A DNA stretch of 64,000 nucleotides from positions 372,001-436,000 of the forward strand of contig NZ_CP016620.1 in NCBI RefSeq assembly GCF_002741015.1, written 5' to 3'. The notes beneath the pieces were generated by a model. It was not told the origin of the DNA. It saw nothing but the letters and a program-made list of their open reading frames with translations, and searched no databases. This document shows positions 8,960-20,000 of the stretch, piece after piece. Source of the stretch: Microvirga ossetica. GTDB lineage: Bacteria > Pseudomonadota > Alphaproteobacteria > Rhizobiales > Beijerinckiaceae. The number at the start of each line of letters is the position of its first letter. The stretch's first letter is position 1. Position numbers and translations under genes: made by a program.

Positions 8960-9544
8960 TGGATCCCCTTGTTCTCGCTCCGGGTTAGAGCGTGTTTCCC
9001 AACATGCTTTTCTCTACTTGTCTCTGACCTACCGACTCGGGTGTTATGTGCCAAGTTATGTCTTATGTTGACTCTAGACCTCGGTAAGGATGACACGTGT
9101 GCACTGGAGCACAAAGCGGAAATTCCAAGAAGTGCCTATATGGAACCGGATAGCGTGACTTTTCAACGTATTCGAAAGCTGATTTTCGGGGAACCCACTC
9201 GACCCCTGTAAACATCCAATTTAACCCGCCCTGACAAGAGCCACAGCCTGTCGATGATTACTTGGAAATGCTTTCAAGAGAATTCACCGTCTGGGCGTTA
9301 TGGAAACTAGCGCTGATGACATTTCGATTTCCGTCCAGGTATATGCTCCAACCACGGGATGGTCCGCAGTGGGTCAAACCAGGATATTCCCTGCTCTTTA
9401 GGAGCGCCTGGTGTTGCCGCCGTAAGCTGACATTTCGCTTACTTCAGCCCGTACCATGAACCGGCATTCTGCTATTGGGCAGCAACATCAGCGGCGAACA
9501 TCTGGATCAGCGGCGAACATCTGGTCACAAAGTTTGGGTGTGCC
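8960..9544. other. Intergenic region, 585 bases, AT-richer than surroundings
   Basis: No gene is supported here. The region contains the promoter of the peroxidase gene, since that gene reads leftward from 8959. Near its right end a 19-base tandem duplication is present (listed separately). Base composition is visibly lower in GC than the flanking genes. Confidence 0.4.
9487..9524. repeat. 19-base perfect tandem duplication
   Basis: The 19-mer ATCAGCGGCGAACATCTGG occurs twice head to tail with no mismatch. It lies about 20 bases past the stop codon of the minus-strand binding-protein gene. It looks like a replication-slippage event; no function is suggested. Confidence 0.85.
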
Positions 9545-10528
9545 TCACTCGATCACCTCGTCGGCGGCGGCCAATAGGCTTGGCGGTACTGTGAGGCCCA
9601 GCGCCTTTGCGGTCCCGAGATTGACGACGAGCGCGTATCGCGTCGGTGCCTGAATCGGCAACTCGCCCGGGTTGGCGCCCCGGAGAATCCGATCCATGTA
9701 GGAGGCGATACCTCGGTAAAGCCCCTCAGTGGTGGGACCGTAGGCGAGCAGCCCGCCTGTTGCCGCCATGTAGCGGGTGCCATAGATCGCTGGCACACGA
9801 TACTGTTCCGCAAGGTCGATGATCAAGCGCCGCTGCGAAAAGGTAAAGACATCCGGCAGAACAAGAAGAGCCCCGCCAGGCTCGGCTGCAAGAGTTGCAA
9901 TCACAGGCTCGATCCCGGACGCATCCTGGGCGAAAGCCAGGATCGGCTCAATCGAAAGTGAGGCCGCGACCGCCTCAAACTCGCGTACGAAAGGCGACGC
10001 ACGATTGCGGGCGGTCTCAGGGTTGAACAGGATCGCCGCTCGCTGCACTCGCGGGTCGACCTCCGTGAGAAGTTGCAACCATTTGCCTCCGAGCGAAGGC
10101 TCAAAGGTTGTGAACCCGGTCACGTTGCCGCTTGGGCGGGAGAGATTGCCGACGATGCCATTCCCGACCGGGTCGGCAATCTCGAAAAAGAGCACCGGGA
10201 TGCTGCGGGTTTCGGCGAGCACTGCAAGTGTCGCGGGCGTCCCGTTTGTCACAATGAGATCGGGGTGCGCTACGACGGCCTCCTTTGCCAGCATCGACAG
10301 TTGAGCCGGGGTTGTCGCCACGTGCATCTCGACGCGCACATTGCTGCCCCTCCTCCAACCCAGCGGCTGGAGGTGCTCGGCAACTTCCCCCCAGTCATTC
10401 CGCGCGAGAAGGGTCCAGGTTTCCACCCAACCGATCCGCCGAATTCGACCCGACACCTGGGCCGCCGGCTGTGTCGGACGGAGCAGCGCCGATGCGCAGA
10501 GGAGCTGGACGAGATCGCGCCGCCTCAT
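9545..10528 (-). CDS. ABC transporter substrate-binding protein (DUF534/TrpX type)
   Basis: A 327-residue protein starting MRRRDLVQLL, with an Arg-rich start and an N-terminal hydrophobic segment consistent with export. It then shows the fold of PF04392 binding proteins: RIRRIGWVET, an LIVTNGTPATLAVL segment, PSGNVTGFT (the PSGN-TG motif is typical) and GLLAYGP. Characterised relatives bind tryptophan or tyrosine, but many in rhizobia are orphans of unknown ligand. No permease or ATPase gene lies next to it. It is the first of three adjacent minus-strand binding-protein genes of different families. Confidence 0.82.
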   Translation of the reverse strand: MRRRDLVQLLCASALLRPTQPAAQVSGRIRRIGWVETWTLLARNDWGEVAEHLQPLGWRRGSNVRVEMHVATTPAQLSMLAKEAVVAHPDLIVTNGTPATLAVLAETRSIPVLFFEIADPVGNGIVGNLSRPSGNVTGFTTFEPSLGGKWLQLLTEVDPRVQRAAILFNPETARNRASPFVREFEAVAASLSIEPILAFAQDASGIEPVIATLAAEPGGALLVLPDVFTFSQRRLIIDLAEQYRVPAIYGTRYMAATGGLLAYGPTTEGLYRGIASYMDRILRGANPGELPIQAPTRYALVVNLGTAKALGLTVPPSLLAAADEVIE

Positions 10529-10683
10529 GCGACCACCTCTTCAAGCGAGTTGCTGGAGGCTACCATGGAATGGCATCAGCCACAGCCTGAGAGATTCCAT
10601 CCAATCGCTGGCGAGGGCCTGAGCGCCCGAGGGACACCCTATGGGGGCCTCGCGGAACCTGATACTTTGATGTGCCTGCTAGG

Positions 10684-11703
10684 CTAGCGAACCGGGATGC
10701 CGAATTGCAGGCCGCCCTTGGTCCAGAGGGCGTTCTGACCGCGCTTGATCTTCAGGCGCGAGTCTTCGCCGACGTTCTTCTCGAACACCTCGCCGTAGGT
10801 GCCCACGTGCTTGATGATGCGGACGGCCCAGTCATTGGTCAGGCCGATGGCCTCGCCGAACTTGCCCTCCGTACCGAGAAGCCGCTTGATCTCCGGGTTC
10901 TCGGAGGTCTTCATCTGCTCGACGTTCACCTTCGTGATGCCAAGCTCTTCGGCGTTCAGCATGGCATTATGCGTCCAGCGCACGATATCGCCCCATTGGT
11001 TATCGCCATGGCGCACCACTGGACCCAGCGGCTCCTTCGAGATGATCTCGGGCAGAATGAGGTCTTCATCAGGGTTCGAGACCCACGAGCGGGCAACATA
11101 GAGGCCAGAGACATCGGTCGTGAAGGCATCGCAGCGGCCGGCATCATAGGCTTTCTTCGCCTCATCCGCCGTGGCGAAGAGGGCGGCCTGGTACTTCATG
11201 TTGTTGGCGCGGAAGTAGTCGGCGAGGTTCAGCTCGGTGGTGGTGCCCTGCTGGGTGCAGATCGATTTGGCGTTCAGCTCCTTAGCCGAGGAGACGCCAA
11301 GCTTTTTGCGGACCATGAAGCCCTGACCGTCGAAGTAGGTAACCGCCGGGAAGTCGAGGCCGAGCTGCGTGTCGCGCGACATGGTCATGGTGGAGTTGCG
11401 GGACAGCACGTCCACTTCGCCTGCCTGAAGCGCGGAGAAGCGATCCTTGGCATTGAGGGGGATGAAGCGAACCTTGGTCGGGTCATCGAAGATGGTGGCG
11501 GCGATGGCGCGACAGAACTCCACGTCGAAGCCCGTCCAGTTGCCCTGGGCATCGGGCATGCCAAAGCCAATGGAGCCGCTGCTCGCACCGCAGGTCAGAA
11601 AACCCTTCTGCTTCACGCTGGCGAGCGTCACCTGGGCCGAGGCGCCAGTCGCAACCACGCTTGCCGTCAGGCCGAAGGCGATCGCTACGAGCATCTTTGT
11701 CAT
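10684..11703 (-). CDS. aapJ: General L-amino-acid ABC transporter binding protein, AapJ-like
   Basis: A 339-residue periplasmic protein of the AapJ/BztA group. The signal peptide ends near ATGASAQ. The mature part opens VTLASVKQKGFLTCG and contains GFDVEFCRAIAATIF, DRFSALQAGEVDVLSRN and a C-terminal NALWTKGGLQF, all typical of this family. The ATG follows GGGAGG. In rhizobia aapJ normally leads an aapJQMP operon that imports a broad range of L-amino acids. Here aapQMP are missing, so the protein either serves a transporter encoded elsewhere or is a paralogous copy. The name is by similarity only. Confidence 0.85.
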   Translation of the reverse strand: MTKMLVAIAFGLTASVVATGASAQVTLASVKQKGFLTCGASSGSIGFGMPDAQGNWTGFDVEFCRAIAATIFDDPTKVRFIPLNAKDRFSALQAGEVDVLSRNSTMTMSRDTQLGLDFPAVTYFDGQGFMVRKKLGVSSAKELNAKSICTQQGTTTELNLADYFRANNMKYQAALFATADEAKKAYDAGRCDAFTTDVSGLYVARSWVSNPDEDLILPEIISKEPLGPVVRHGDNQWGDIVRWTHNAMLNAEELGITKVNVEQMKTSENPEIKRLLGTEGKFGEAIGLTNDWAVRIIKHVGTYGEVFEKNVGEDSRLKIKRGQNALWTKGGLQFGIPVR

Positions 11704-11881
11704 ACCGGTGCCTCCCGTGATGTCGGTTGCGACGCGAAGCCACCGGCGGCGTGGCCGTTGTCCGCCAGTGGACCTTTATGAATGTGCGACTCAGGGCACC
11801 TCGCGCGACAGAGTCGACCCTCCTATACCACCAGATCTCCTCCCGCAGGACCGGCTCGGCAACCGGCCGAGAGACGCAACT

Positions 11882-13192
11882 TCACCGTGGACGAGCGGTT
11901 CGCTCAAATTGGCGCAACATCTGGTTGCCACGCTCTACGGCTGCGTCAAGCGCCGCCTTGGCGGTCTTCTGTCCGGCGAGCGTCGCCTCGATCTCCTCGG
12001 CCCAGACATCACGCAGTTGCACCATGTTGCCGAGGCGCAGACCGCGCGAGTGCTCCGTCGGCTCCTTGTTGCTGAGCTCCTGCAAAGGCACTTCGAGGAT
12101 CGGGTTCTTGTCGTAGAAGCCAGACGCCTTCGTTGTCTCGTAGGCGGCCTTGGTGATCGGCAAATAGCCTGTCTCCTGATGCAAGCGCACCTGGCGATCC
12201 GTGTCGGACAGGAACGTGAAGAACTTGGCCACGCCCTTGTACTCCTCGGGCTTCTTGCCGCCCATCACCCACAGCGACGCGCCACCGATGATCGAGTTCT
12301 GCGGCGCATCCTTCACGTCCGGGTAGTACGGCATCGGAGCTGCCGTGAAATCGAACTTCGCATTCGCTCTCACGTCGCCATAGAAGGCCGAGGAATTCAG
12401 GAAGATCGGGCATTCTCGAGAGGTAAAGCGACCCGAACCTCTGAAGTCGCGGCCGGAATAGTCAAAGGTCTTGTCCTTCTGCAGGTTCACCAGAGTCTCT
12501 AAGTGCCTGACATGCAGGGGTGAGTTGAACTTCAGCTGTGTGTCGAGACCATCGAGCCCATTTGCCTTGGTGGCCAGCGGGATGTTGTGCCAGGCGGAGA
12601 ACTGCTCGAGCATCGCCCAGGTGATAAAGGCAGTGGAGAAGCCGCAACTTTGGTGGCCTGCAGCCTGTAGCTTCCTGGCCGCATCGAAGGTCTCCGGCCA
12701 CGTCTTTGGAATCTCGGAAATATTAGCGCTCTTCAGAGCGTCCCGGTTCACCCACATCACCATGGAGGATGAGTTGAAGGGAAACGAAAGCATCTCGCCC
12801 CTGCTCGTCGAGTAGTAGCCGGTGATCGCGGGAAGATAGGCTCTCGGATCGAACGTCTCACCCGTTTCCGCCATCAGCTGATATACCGGCTTCACCGCAC
12901 CGGGCGCAGCCATCATGGTGGCGGTGCCGACCTCGAACACCTGCAGGATATGGGCGCCGCCGCCCGCACGGAACGCTGCGATGCCGGCATCCAGCGTCTC
13001 CGCATAGGTGCCCTTGAAGGTAGGCGCGACCTTGTACTCGCTCTGGCTCGCATTGAACTCCTGGGCGAGCCTGTTCACGACCTCGTTGTTGACGCCGGTC
13101 ATGGCGTGCCACCACTGGATCTCGGTCTGGGCAAGCGATGATGTCGAGCCAAGGCTCAGCATCAGGGTGGCAAGAACAACCGTCTTTTTCAC
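11882..13192 (-). CDS. ugpB: sn-Glycerol-3-phosphate ABC transporter binding protein, UgpB-like
   Basis: The frame is open upstream, but a GTG at 13192 gives 436 residues with a proper signal peptide (VKKTVVLATLMLSLGSTSSLAQ), the usual UgpB length. The mature protein begins TEIQWWHAMTGVNNEVVNRLAQEFN, which is strongly UgpB-like. It continues with GGGAHILQVFEVGTATMM and SSMVMWVNRDALKSA. Family members bind glycerol-3-phosphate or glycerophosphodiesters in the periplasm. ugpA, ugpE and ugpC are not adjacent. A Ugp-like permease set with its own binding protein lies near 57-61 kb, but it need not use this one. It follows the same strand as two other orphan binding proteins. Confidence 0.86.
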   Translation of the reverse strand: MKKTVVLATLMLSLGSTSSLAQTEIQWWHAMTGVNNEVVNRLAQEFNASQSEYKVAPTFKGTYAETLDAGIAAFRAGGGAHILQVFEVGTATMMAAPGAVKPVYQLMAETGETFDPRAYLPAITGYYSTSRGEMLSFPFNSSSMVMWVNRDALKSANISEIPKTWPETFDAARKLQAAGHQSCGFSTAFITWAMLEQFSAWHNIPLATKANGLDGLDTQLKFNSPLHVRHLETLVNLQKDKTFDYSGRDFRGSGRFTSRECPIFLNSSAFYGDVRANAKFDFTAAPMPYYPDVKDAPQNSIIGGASLWVMGGKKPEEYKGVAKFFTFLSDTDRQVRLHQETGYLPITKAAYETTKASGFYDKNPILEVPLQELSNKEPTEHSRGLRLGNMVQLRDVWAEEIEATLAGQKTAKAALDAAVERGNQMLRQFERTARPR

Positions 13193-13532
13193 TGATAGCC
13201 CTGCGGGACCGATGGAAGCTTGGCGGCGCGCCCTAGGCCGCGCAGGTATCGCCTTCCAGCCGAGCCTGATCGAGCGCGAGCGGCCTGCGGCGTTGGTATC
13301 CATGACGGTACCCAGCTTGTGGTCCATAGAGCGTTCCATCGCTGGTCCAGTCGACCTGCCGAAAATCCTACACCCGAAGCTTCAGCCGAGGAAGACGCAA
13401 GCTGATCGACAGCTGCAGCCGCGCGGCGTCATCAGCTTGGCTGAGCCGCATGGTCAATGCGGAGGCTGTTTCATGGAGCTGCAAAACTGTAAGCATTGCA
13501 CGGGAGGCGCTAGCGAAGGCTCTGTTTTCGAA

Positions 13533-16500
13533 TCAGGACGGGGACGGAGGGAGCGTGTCGAGCAGGGCTCGAGCCACTTGGAGATCCCGGGTACTAAACC
13601 CTTCGCTGAACCAGCTATAGATCGGCGCCAATAGACCATGTGCCTCTGCTCTGCGGCCTTGATCCCGCCAAAGCCTGGCCAGGTCGCAGGCGGCCCTCAA
13701 CTCCCACATACGAGCGTTCTGTTCACGTGCAATCTCCAGAGCCTTGCCGTAGCTGCCTTCGGCCTCATCCATTCGCTGCATGAGCAAGAGCAGCTCAGCT
13801 CGTATTCTGTAGACCTCCGCGTCGAAGAACCGGCTGCCCGTCTCATCTGCCCAGCCTGAAATCCCGTCCAGGACCCGCAGCCCCTCTCCCGGTGCCCCTT
13901 GCCGGCCATACGCCCGCGCCAACACAGCATCGTGCAGCGACCGCGCAAAGCCCGGCTGCGGATGTTGTCGCTTGTATTTCATCTGCTCCGCATCACAGTG
14001 CAGAGCCACCGCAACGAGCCGCTCGCGCCGGGCAACCGCCTCCAGAATGCCAGTGACGCCCCACTCTGTGGCAAGGGCAACGGTTTCTTCGTTTGATCGT
14101 TGAACACCCTCCCAGTCATCCATCAGCTCCGACAGATGGCCTATAATGTAGACGCTATGAACCAAGCTGAGGTGGTGCCCACGTTGGCGACCGAGTGTAA
14201 TGGCATCAGCCGCTGCCTGCCTTGCCCGATCTGGGTAGCCCAGAACCCAGAGCGCGCAAGCACCGTAAAAAAGCAGTTGTGAGCCTGGGTCGTCGAGGTG
14301 CTCAGCAGTCACTTCGGGCCAAGGGCTCTCCTGATACAGGCTCATCCCTCGCACGAAGTGCTCCCGCGCCGCCTCAAACTTCCCGAGCTTGTAGCGGACG
14401 TGCATGAGGGTCTTATGGCCGTCCACCAGGAGAATGCGATCGTTTAGCGCCTCGCCCCAGGTTAGGAGTTCAAGGCCAAGCCTCTCAGCGGTGCTCAATT
14501 CCGCGTTCACCACGTGGAACGCGAAAAGACCCGCTAGAACCGGGTGCAGCAGACTATCATCCCCGGTCTCTGCGCAGAGATCTCGTGCTCGGTAGAGCGC
14601 CTTTGCAACCTCTGCCGCTCCCCAGCCCTTTGCACTGACAGCAGAGTTCCCAAAGCGCGCCTGCAGGCGCAGCTCATTCTGTTCACGCTGCTTCCGGTCA
14701 GGGATCAAGCCCACCATCTCGAGGCCGCGGGTGCAATGGGCGATCGCCTCCTGATGAGCCTGTCGGCTCGCTGCGGCGTCCGCCGCCAGCTGCCAGTACG
14801 TGACTGCCCTTTCTGCAAGGCGTGCTTCGCTCAGGTGATGAGCAATGACCTCCGGCTGCCGGGCGGGCACATCGGAGGCATCCGCCTCAAGAACGTCCAC
14901 GATCCGAGCGTGGAGTTCTTGCCGCCGGCTTTTGAGGAGGCTTTCATAGGCAGCATCCCGCACGAGTGCATGCTTGAACGTGTATGTCGCCTCAGGTGGG
15001 GCACCACGTTTGAACACAAGTTCAGACGAGACAAGCTGTTGGAGTGCCGCCAGAAGTTCGGGCTCACTCTGTGTGCTGATGGCAGCGAGCATTCCGTAGC
15101 TGAACTCGCGACCGATCACAGCCGCTTGTTGGGCGGCCGTCTTGGCCGCCGGGAGACGATCCAGGCGCGCCATGAGGCTGTCGTGGAGTGTGGCCGGGAT
15201 GACGAACGGCAGTGAGCTACGACCTGCTGGACCTCTGGCCCCCTCTGCCCGGAACCCGCTCTCCAACACGGCTTTGGTGAACTCTTCGACAAAGAGCGGT
15301 ACGCCCTCAGTCTTCTCGAGGATTTGCTTCAACACCTCGTCGGACAGCTCCGCCTCCCTTGCGATCCCTTTGACAAGTTCGGTGGTCTGTCGGCGAGCCA
15401 AGCGGTTGAGCGGGATGAGTGTCACGTGAGGGCGCCCTTGCCACCTCACGCCAAACTCTGGTCGGAAGGTCATGAGCAGTAGGATGCGCTCAGAGGCAGC
15501 GTGATCGATGAGCTGATCCAGCAGCTCCAAAGTTGTTGGATCGGCCCAGTGTACGTCTTCAACCACAATCAGCAGCGGGTGCCGCTGAGCCTGACCTATG
15601 AGGTATTGGATCAGCACCTTGATAGTGAGCTCCTTCTGTTGTTCAGGATCGTGAGATGATGGTGGATATCGCGTGCTTGTTGGGACGGATAGCATTGTGG
15701 CTAACAGCGGCGCAAAAGCCACTCCATCGTCGATTGCTTGAGCTAGAAGAGCCTCTAGCTTCACCAGCCGTTCTTCGAGTGTGTCTTCAGACTGGAAACC
15801 GGCATCCCGTTCAATCTGCTCGATGAAGGGATGCAGAGGCGAATTGGCGAAGAAAGGGGAGCATTGGTACTGCACCTGAGCGCGCGTCTGGGACTGCACG
15901 TGGTCGAGCAGCGCTCGTACGAGTCGCGACTTGCCGATGCCGGCCTCGCCCGACAGCAGCACCGCCTTACCCTCTCGGTCGCTGGCCTGCTCCCAGCAGC
16001 GTGCGAGGATGCCAAACTCCTCCGCTCTCCCGATCAGGGGCGTGGCACCCATGCCGCGGGCCTCAAAGCGGCTCTCGACCGCACGGATCCCCAGTACACG
16101 CCAGGCTGAGATTGGCGCGGCAAAGCCCTTGAGGTCCTGAGATCCGAGATCCGCAATGTTGAACTCGCTTCCAAGGAGCCGCCGGGTTGATGGCGCAATC
16201 ACCACCCCATCGGGTGGCGCAAGGGTCTGCAGCCGTGCTGCGAGGTTTGGTGTCTCCCCCGCGACACTCTGCTCTTGAGCAGATCCTGCCCCGATCAGGT
16301 CCCCGACGATTACCAGGCCCGTCGCTATGCCAACACGAGCGTGCAGCGGGTTCAAGCCGGCCGGGAGTGCAATGCGGGTGACCCCTTCAACAAGGGCCAA
16401 CCCCGCGCGAACTGCGCGGCTGGCCTCATCCTCGTGGGCCTGCGGGTAGCCGAAATAGGCAAGCACCCCATCGCCCATATACTTCGCGAGGAAGCCATCG

Positions 16501-16904
16501 AACCGGGCGATGGTACCGGCGCAGGCTTGCTGGAAGGCAGCGAGAATGCCTCGATACTCTTCAGGATCGAGGTGACGAGATAGCTCGGTTGACCCAACCA
16601 AGTCGCAGAACAGGATGGTGAGCTGGCGCCGCTCTGCGTCGGGCCGTTGAGGAAGATTGGATGGATTGGGCGGCGCTGATGTTGGCCCAGGGTCGACGGG
16701 GAAGCCATCTGAGCGGTCGGCCACATTGTTCAGTTCGGCGATAGCATCGAGCAGCTTACGGCGATGTCCCACCGAGACTATGCTAAGGTCCTTGAGGTCC
16801 TCACTCGTCAGCCGCGGCACAAGTTCAACATCGATGTCGTTGTCACGGAACGCAGCCTCGTATTGCTCCAGGCCCAGGCTCCGTAGCCAAGCCGCAACCT
16901 CCAC
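13533..16904 (-). CDS. SAM-domain / class III cyclase / AAA ATPase / TPR protein (copy 1)
   Basis: A 1,123-residue soluble multidomain protein. The start is a GTG after GCGGAGG. Residues 1-60 form a SAM (sterile alpha motif) domain. A class III nucleotide cyclase domain spans about 90-260, with metal ligands Asp101 (FCDLVGST) and Asp145 (KYMGDGVLAYFG) and the transition-state pair Asn220/Arg224 (NLAAR). An AAA_16-type ATPase follows, with Walker A GEAGIGKS near 319 and a Walker-B-like VVEDVHWAD near 440. The remainder is helical TPR-like repeat. The cyclase catalytic residues look intact, so cAMP production is plausible. The architecture suggests a cytosolic sensor-transducer. It is paralogous to the next gene upstream. 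Confidence 0.88.
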   Translation of the reverse strand: MEVAAWLRSLGLEQYEAAFRDNDIDVELVPRLTSEDLKDLSIVSVGHRRKLLDAIAELNNVADRSDGFPVDPGPTSAPPNPSNLPQRPDAERRQLTILFCDLVGSTELSRHLDPEEYRGILAAFQQACAGTIARFDGFLAKYMGDGVLAYFGYPQAHEDEASRAVRAGLALVEGVTRIALPAGLNPLHARVGIATGLVIVGDLIGAGSAQEQSVAGETPNLAARLQTLAPPDGVVIAPSTRRLLGSEFNIADLGSQDLKGFAAPISAWRVLGIRAVESRFEARGMGATPLIGRAEEFGILARCWEQASDREGKAVLLSGEAGIGKSRLVRALLDHVQSQTRAQVQYQCSPFFANSPLHPFIEQIERDAGFQSEDTLEERLVKLEALLAQAIDDGVAFAPLLATMLSVPTSTRYPPSSHDPEQQKELTIKVLIQYLIGQAQRHPLLIVVEDVHWADPTTLELLDQLIDHAASERILLLMTFRPEFGVRWQGRPHVTLIPLNRLARRQTTELVKGIAREAELSDEVLKQILEKTEGVPLFVEEFTKAVLESGFRAEGARGPAGRSSLPFVIPATLHDSLMARLDRLPAAKTAAQQAAVIGREFSYGMLAAISTQSEPELLAALQQLVSSELVFKRGAPPEATYTFKHALVRDAAYESLLKSRRQELHARIVDVLEADASDVPARQPEVIAHHLSEARLAERAVTYWQLAADAAASRQAHQEAIAHCTRGLEMVGLIPDRKQREQNELRLQARFGNSAVSAKGWGAAEVAKALYRARDLCAETGDDSLLHPVLAGLFAFHVVNAELSTAERLGLELLTWGEALNDRILLVDGHKTLMHVRYKLGKFEAAREHFVRGMSLYQESPWPEVTAEHLDDPGSQLLFYGACALWVLGYPDRARQAAADAITLGRQRGHHLSLVHSVYIIGHLSELMDDWEGVQRSNEETVALATEWGVTGILEAVARRERLVAVALHCDAEQMKYKRQHPQPGFARSLHDAVLARAYGRQGAPGEGLRVLDGISGWADETGSRFFDAEVYRIRAELLLLMQRMDEAEGSYGKALEIAREQNARMWELRAACDLARLWRDQGRRAEAHGLLAPIYSWFSEGFSTRDLQVARALLDTLPPSPS

Positions 16905-17063
16905 GTTCGCCTCCGCTCGGGCGTCCCGCCTCCGGCACCGGCCTCAGCTTACCGCAAATTGAGACGGAATGCGCTATGGAGCGTCTTTCAAGCGACTCCT
17001 TCACGACAGGTGGTAGGTGTCGGCCCGGCTGGATACAGCATTCGAGGACACTGCTCAGGGCTC

Positions 17064-20000
17064 TCATCGGATGGATGGCACACGGCGTGACAGGTCCTCC
17101 AGCAGCGCCTTCGCCCGTTGCAGATCGATGACGTCGAACCCCTCGGTGAACCAGCCATGGATGGGCGCCAAGAGGTCATGGGCGTGTGCCTGCCGCCCTT
17201 GATCCCGCAGCATCCGCGCCAGATCGCAGGCGGCCCGGAGCGCCCACAACCATGCCCCTTGCCCCCGGGCGACCTCCAAGGCCTTGCGATAGCTGAATTC
17301 GGCCTTGTCCCTGCGCTGCATGCGCAGGAGCAGTCCAGCGCGGAGGCGGTGCAACTCGGCATCGAAGAACTGACTGCCCGTTTCCTCGGCCCAGGCCAAG
17401 GATTCCTCGATGACCTGCAAACCCTCCTCGGGCGCACCCCGACGACCGTAGGCCCGTGCCAGCACGCCGTCGTGCAACGAGCGCGCGAACCCCGGCTGCG
17501 GATGCTGGCGCTTGAACTCCATCTGCTCCGGATCGTCGTGCACGGCCACCGCCACGAGGCGCTCGCGTAAGCTCACCTGGTGCCGCAATCCGGAGAGGCC
17601 CCACTCCGTGGCAAGGGCCATGGTCGTCTCGTTGGCCTTTCTGACGCCGTCCCAGTCGTCCATCAACTCAGCCAGGTGCCCCGACAGGTGGACCGCATGG
17701 GCGGTGCTCAGGTGGTGCCCGCCGCGGTGACCGAGCGCAATGGCAGCGGCCACCGCGCGCCGGGCACGGTCCGGGTAGCCCCGGACCCACAGCACGCATC
17801 CGCCGATCACCAGCAGGTGCGGTCCTGGATCGTCAAACTGCTCGAGCAGGGCCGCGGGCCAGGGATCCTCCTCATAGAGGCGCATCCCTCGCTCGAAATG
17901 CTCCTGCGCCGCCACGAACTTCCCGAGCTTGTAGCGCGCGTTCAGCAGTGTCTTGTGGCCATCGACCTGGAGAACACGATCATTCCGGGTATCACCCAGC
18001 GCCAGGAGCTCGACACCAAGTTTCTCGGCCGTGCGCAGATCTGCCTTGTTCACATGGAAGAGGAAGAGCCCGACCAGGATGGGGTGCATCAGCCGCTCGT
18101 CGCCCAACTCCGTGCAGAGACCCCGCGCCCGGTACAGCGCCCTCCCGACCTCTGGCGCTGAATAGCCGTTGGCGCTGGTGGCGGAGTTTCCCAGGCGCAC
18201 CTGCAACCGCAGTTCGTGCCGGTCGCGCAGTCCGGGGTCGGAAATAAGGCTGACCATCTCAAGTCCCCGCAGGCAGTGCGCGATCGCCTCCTGATGAGCC
18301 TGCCGGCGCGCGGCATGATCCGCGGCACGCTGCCAGTAGGAGACCGCCCGTTCCGGCAGGCGCGCCTCGCTCAGGTGGTGGGCGACGAGTTCGGGCTGGC
18401 GGGCAACCACATCGGGGTAGCCTCGTTCGAGCACCTCTGCGATCCTCGCATGCAGGTTCTGCCGGCGGCTCTTGAGCAGGCTCCCATAGGCGGCGTCGCG
18501 CACCAGCGCGTGCTTGAAGGTGTAGGTCGCGCCGGAGCGTGTGCCGCGCGTGGAAACCAGCCCGGCTGAGACGAGCTGCCGAAGCGCAGCCTGCAACCCG
18601 GGTTCGCCCTGTGGGTCAATGCCGGCCAGCATGTCATAGCTGAACTCCCGACCGATCACGGAGGCCTGCTGGGCCACAGCCTTCACGGCCGGGACCCGAT
18701 CAAGGCGTGCCATGAGGCTGTTGTGCAGCGTGGCCGGAACGGCGCCGGACTCGCGCTCCAGCACGGCCTTGGTCAGTTCCTCGACGAAGAGCGGCACGCC
18801 GTCAGTCCGCTCAAGGATCTGGCGGATCACGTCCGGGGGCAGTTCCGCATGGCCTGCAATCGCTCCAGCGAGTTCGGCAGTCTCGCGCTGCGACAGGCCA
18901 GCCAGCGGGAGCAACGTGACGTCCGGCCGCGCGCGCCACCCGGGCGAGAACTCTGGCCGGGCGGTGATCAGCACCAGGACGCGCTCGGACCTCACACAGT
19001 CGACCAGTCGGTCCAACACCTCACGAGTCGTTGGGTCGGCCCAGTGGACATCCTCGATCAGCAGGAGGAGTGGCCGCCTTCGGGCGAGACCAAGCAGATA
19101 CCCGATCAGCGCCTCGATTGTCAGTTCCCGCTGCTGTCCTGGATCGTACGGGGATGGACCGTATCGATCGCCAACGGGGAGCGAGAGCATCCCGGCGAAC
19201 ACAGGCGCGATGGCCAGGATTTCATCCGTCGCCCGGGCCAGGAGGGTCTCCAGCTTCACCAGTCGCGCGCCAGGCGGATCGTCCAGCCGGAACCCGGCAT
19301 CCCGTTCGATCCGCTCCACGAACGGATGCAGGGGAGAATTGCTGAAGAAGGGTGAGCACTGGCACTGCACATCGGCGTGCGGCTCTGATCGCAAGCGGTC
19401 GCGGAACTCGCGCGCGACCCGCGATTTGCCGATCCCGGCTTCGCCGGACAGCCACGCCACCTGCCCGCCTCCACCCCTGGCCTGTTGCCATCTCTGTGCC
19501 AGGAGCCGCAGTTCCTCACTTCGCCCGATCAAGGGCGTGTCCCCGGTCCCATGGGCCTCAAAGCGGCTCTCGACGGCGCTGGTGCCGAGCACCTGCCAAG
19601 CCGCGACGGGGGCAGCAAAACCCTTCAGATTCTGGGGACCGAGGTCGCTGAGGTTGAATTCGTTACCGAGCAACCGCTTGGTCGCTGGCGCAATCACCAC
19701 TGCGCCCGGCGGCGCAAGGCTCTGGAGCCGCGCCGCAAGGTTCGGAGTGTCGCCCACGACACTGCGTTCCTGGGACGAACCCGCGCCGACCAGGTCGCCT
19801 ACCACCACCAGGCCCGTGGCGATCCCGACCCGGGCGCGCAGCGGATCCACGCCGGACAGAACCGGAACGCGCGCCACCACCTCCGTCAGGGCCAGCCCGG
19901 CCCTGACAGCCCTGACGGCATCATCCTCGTGAGCCTGCGGATAGCCGAAATACGCGAGCACGCCGTCGCCCATGTACTTCGCCACGAAGCCGCCGAACTC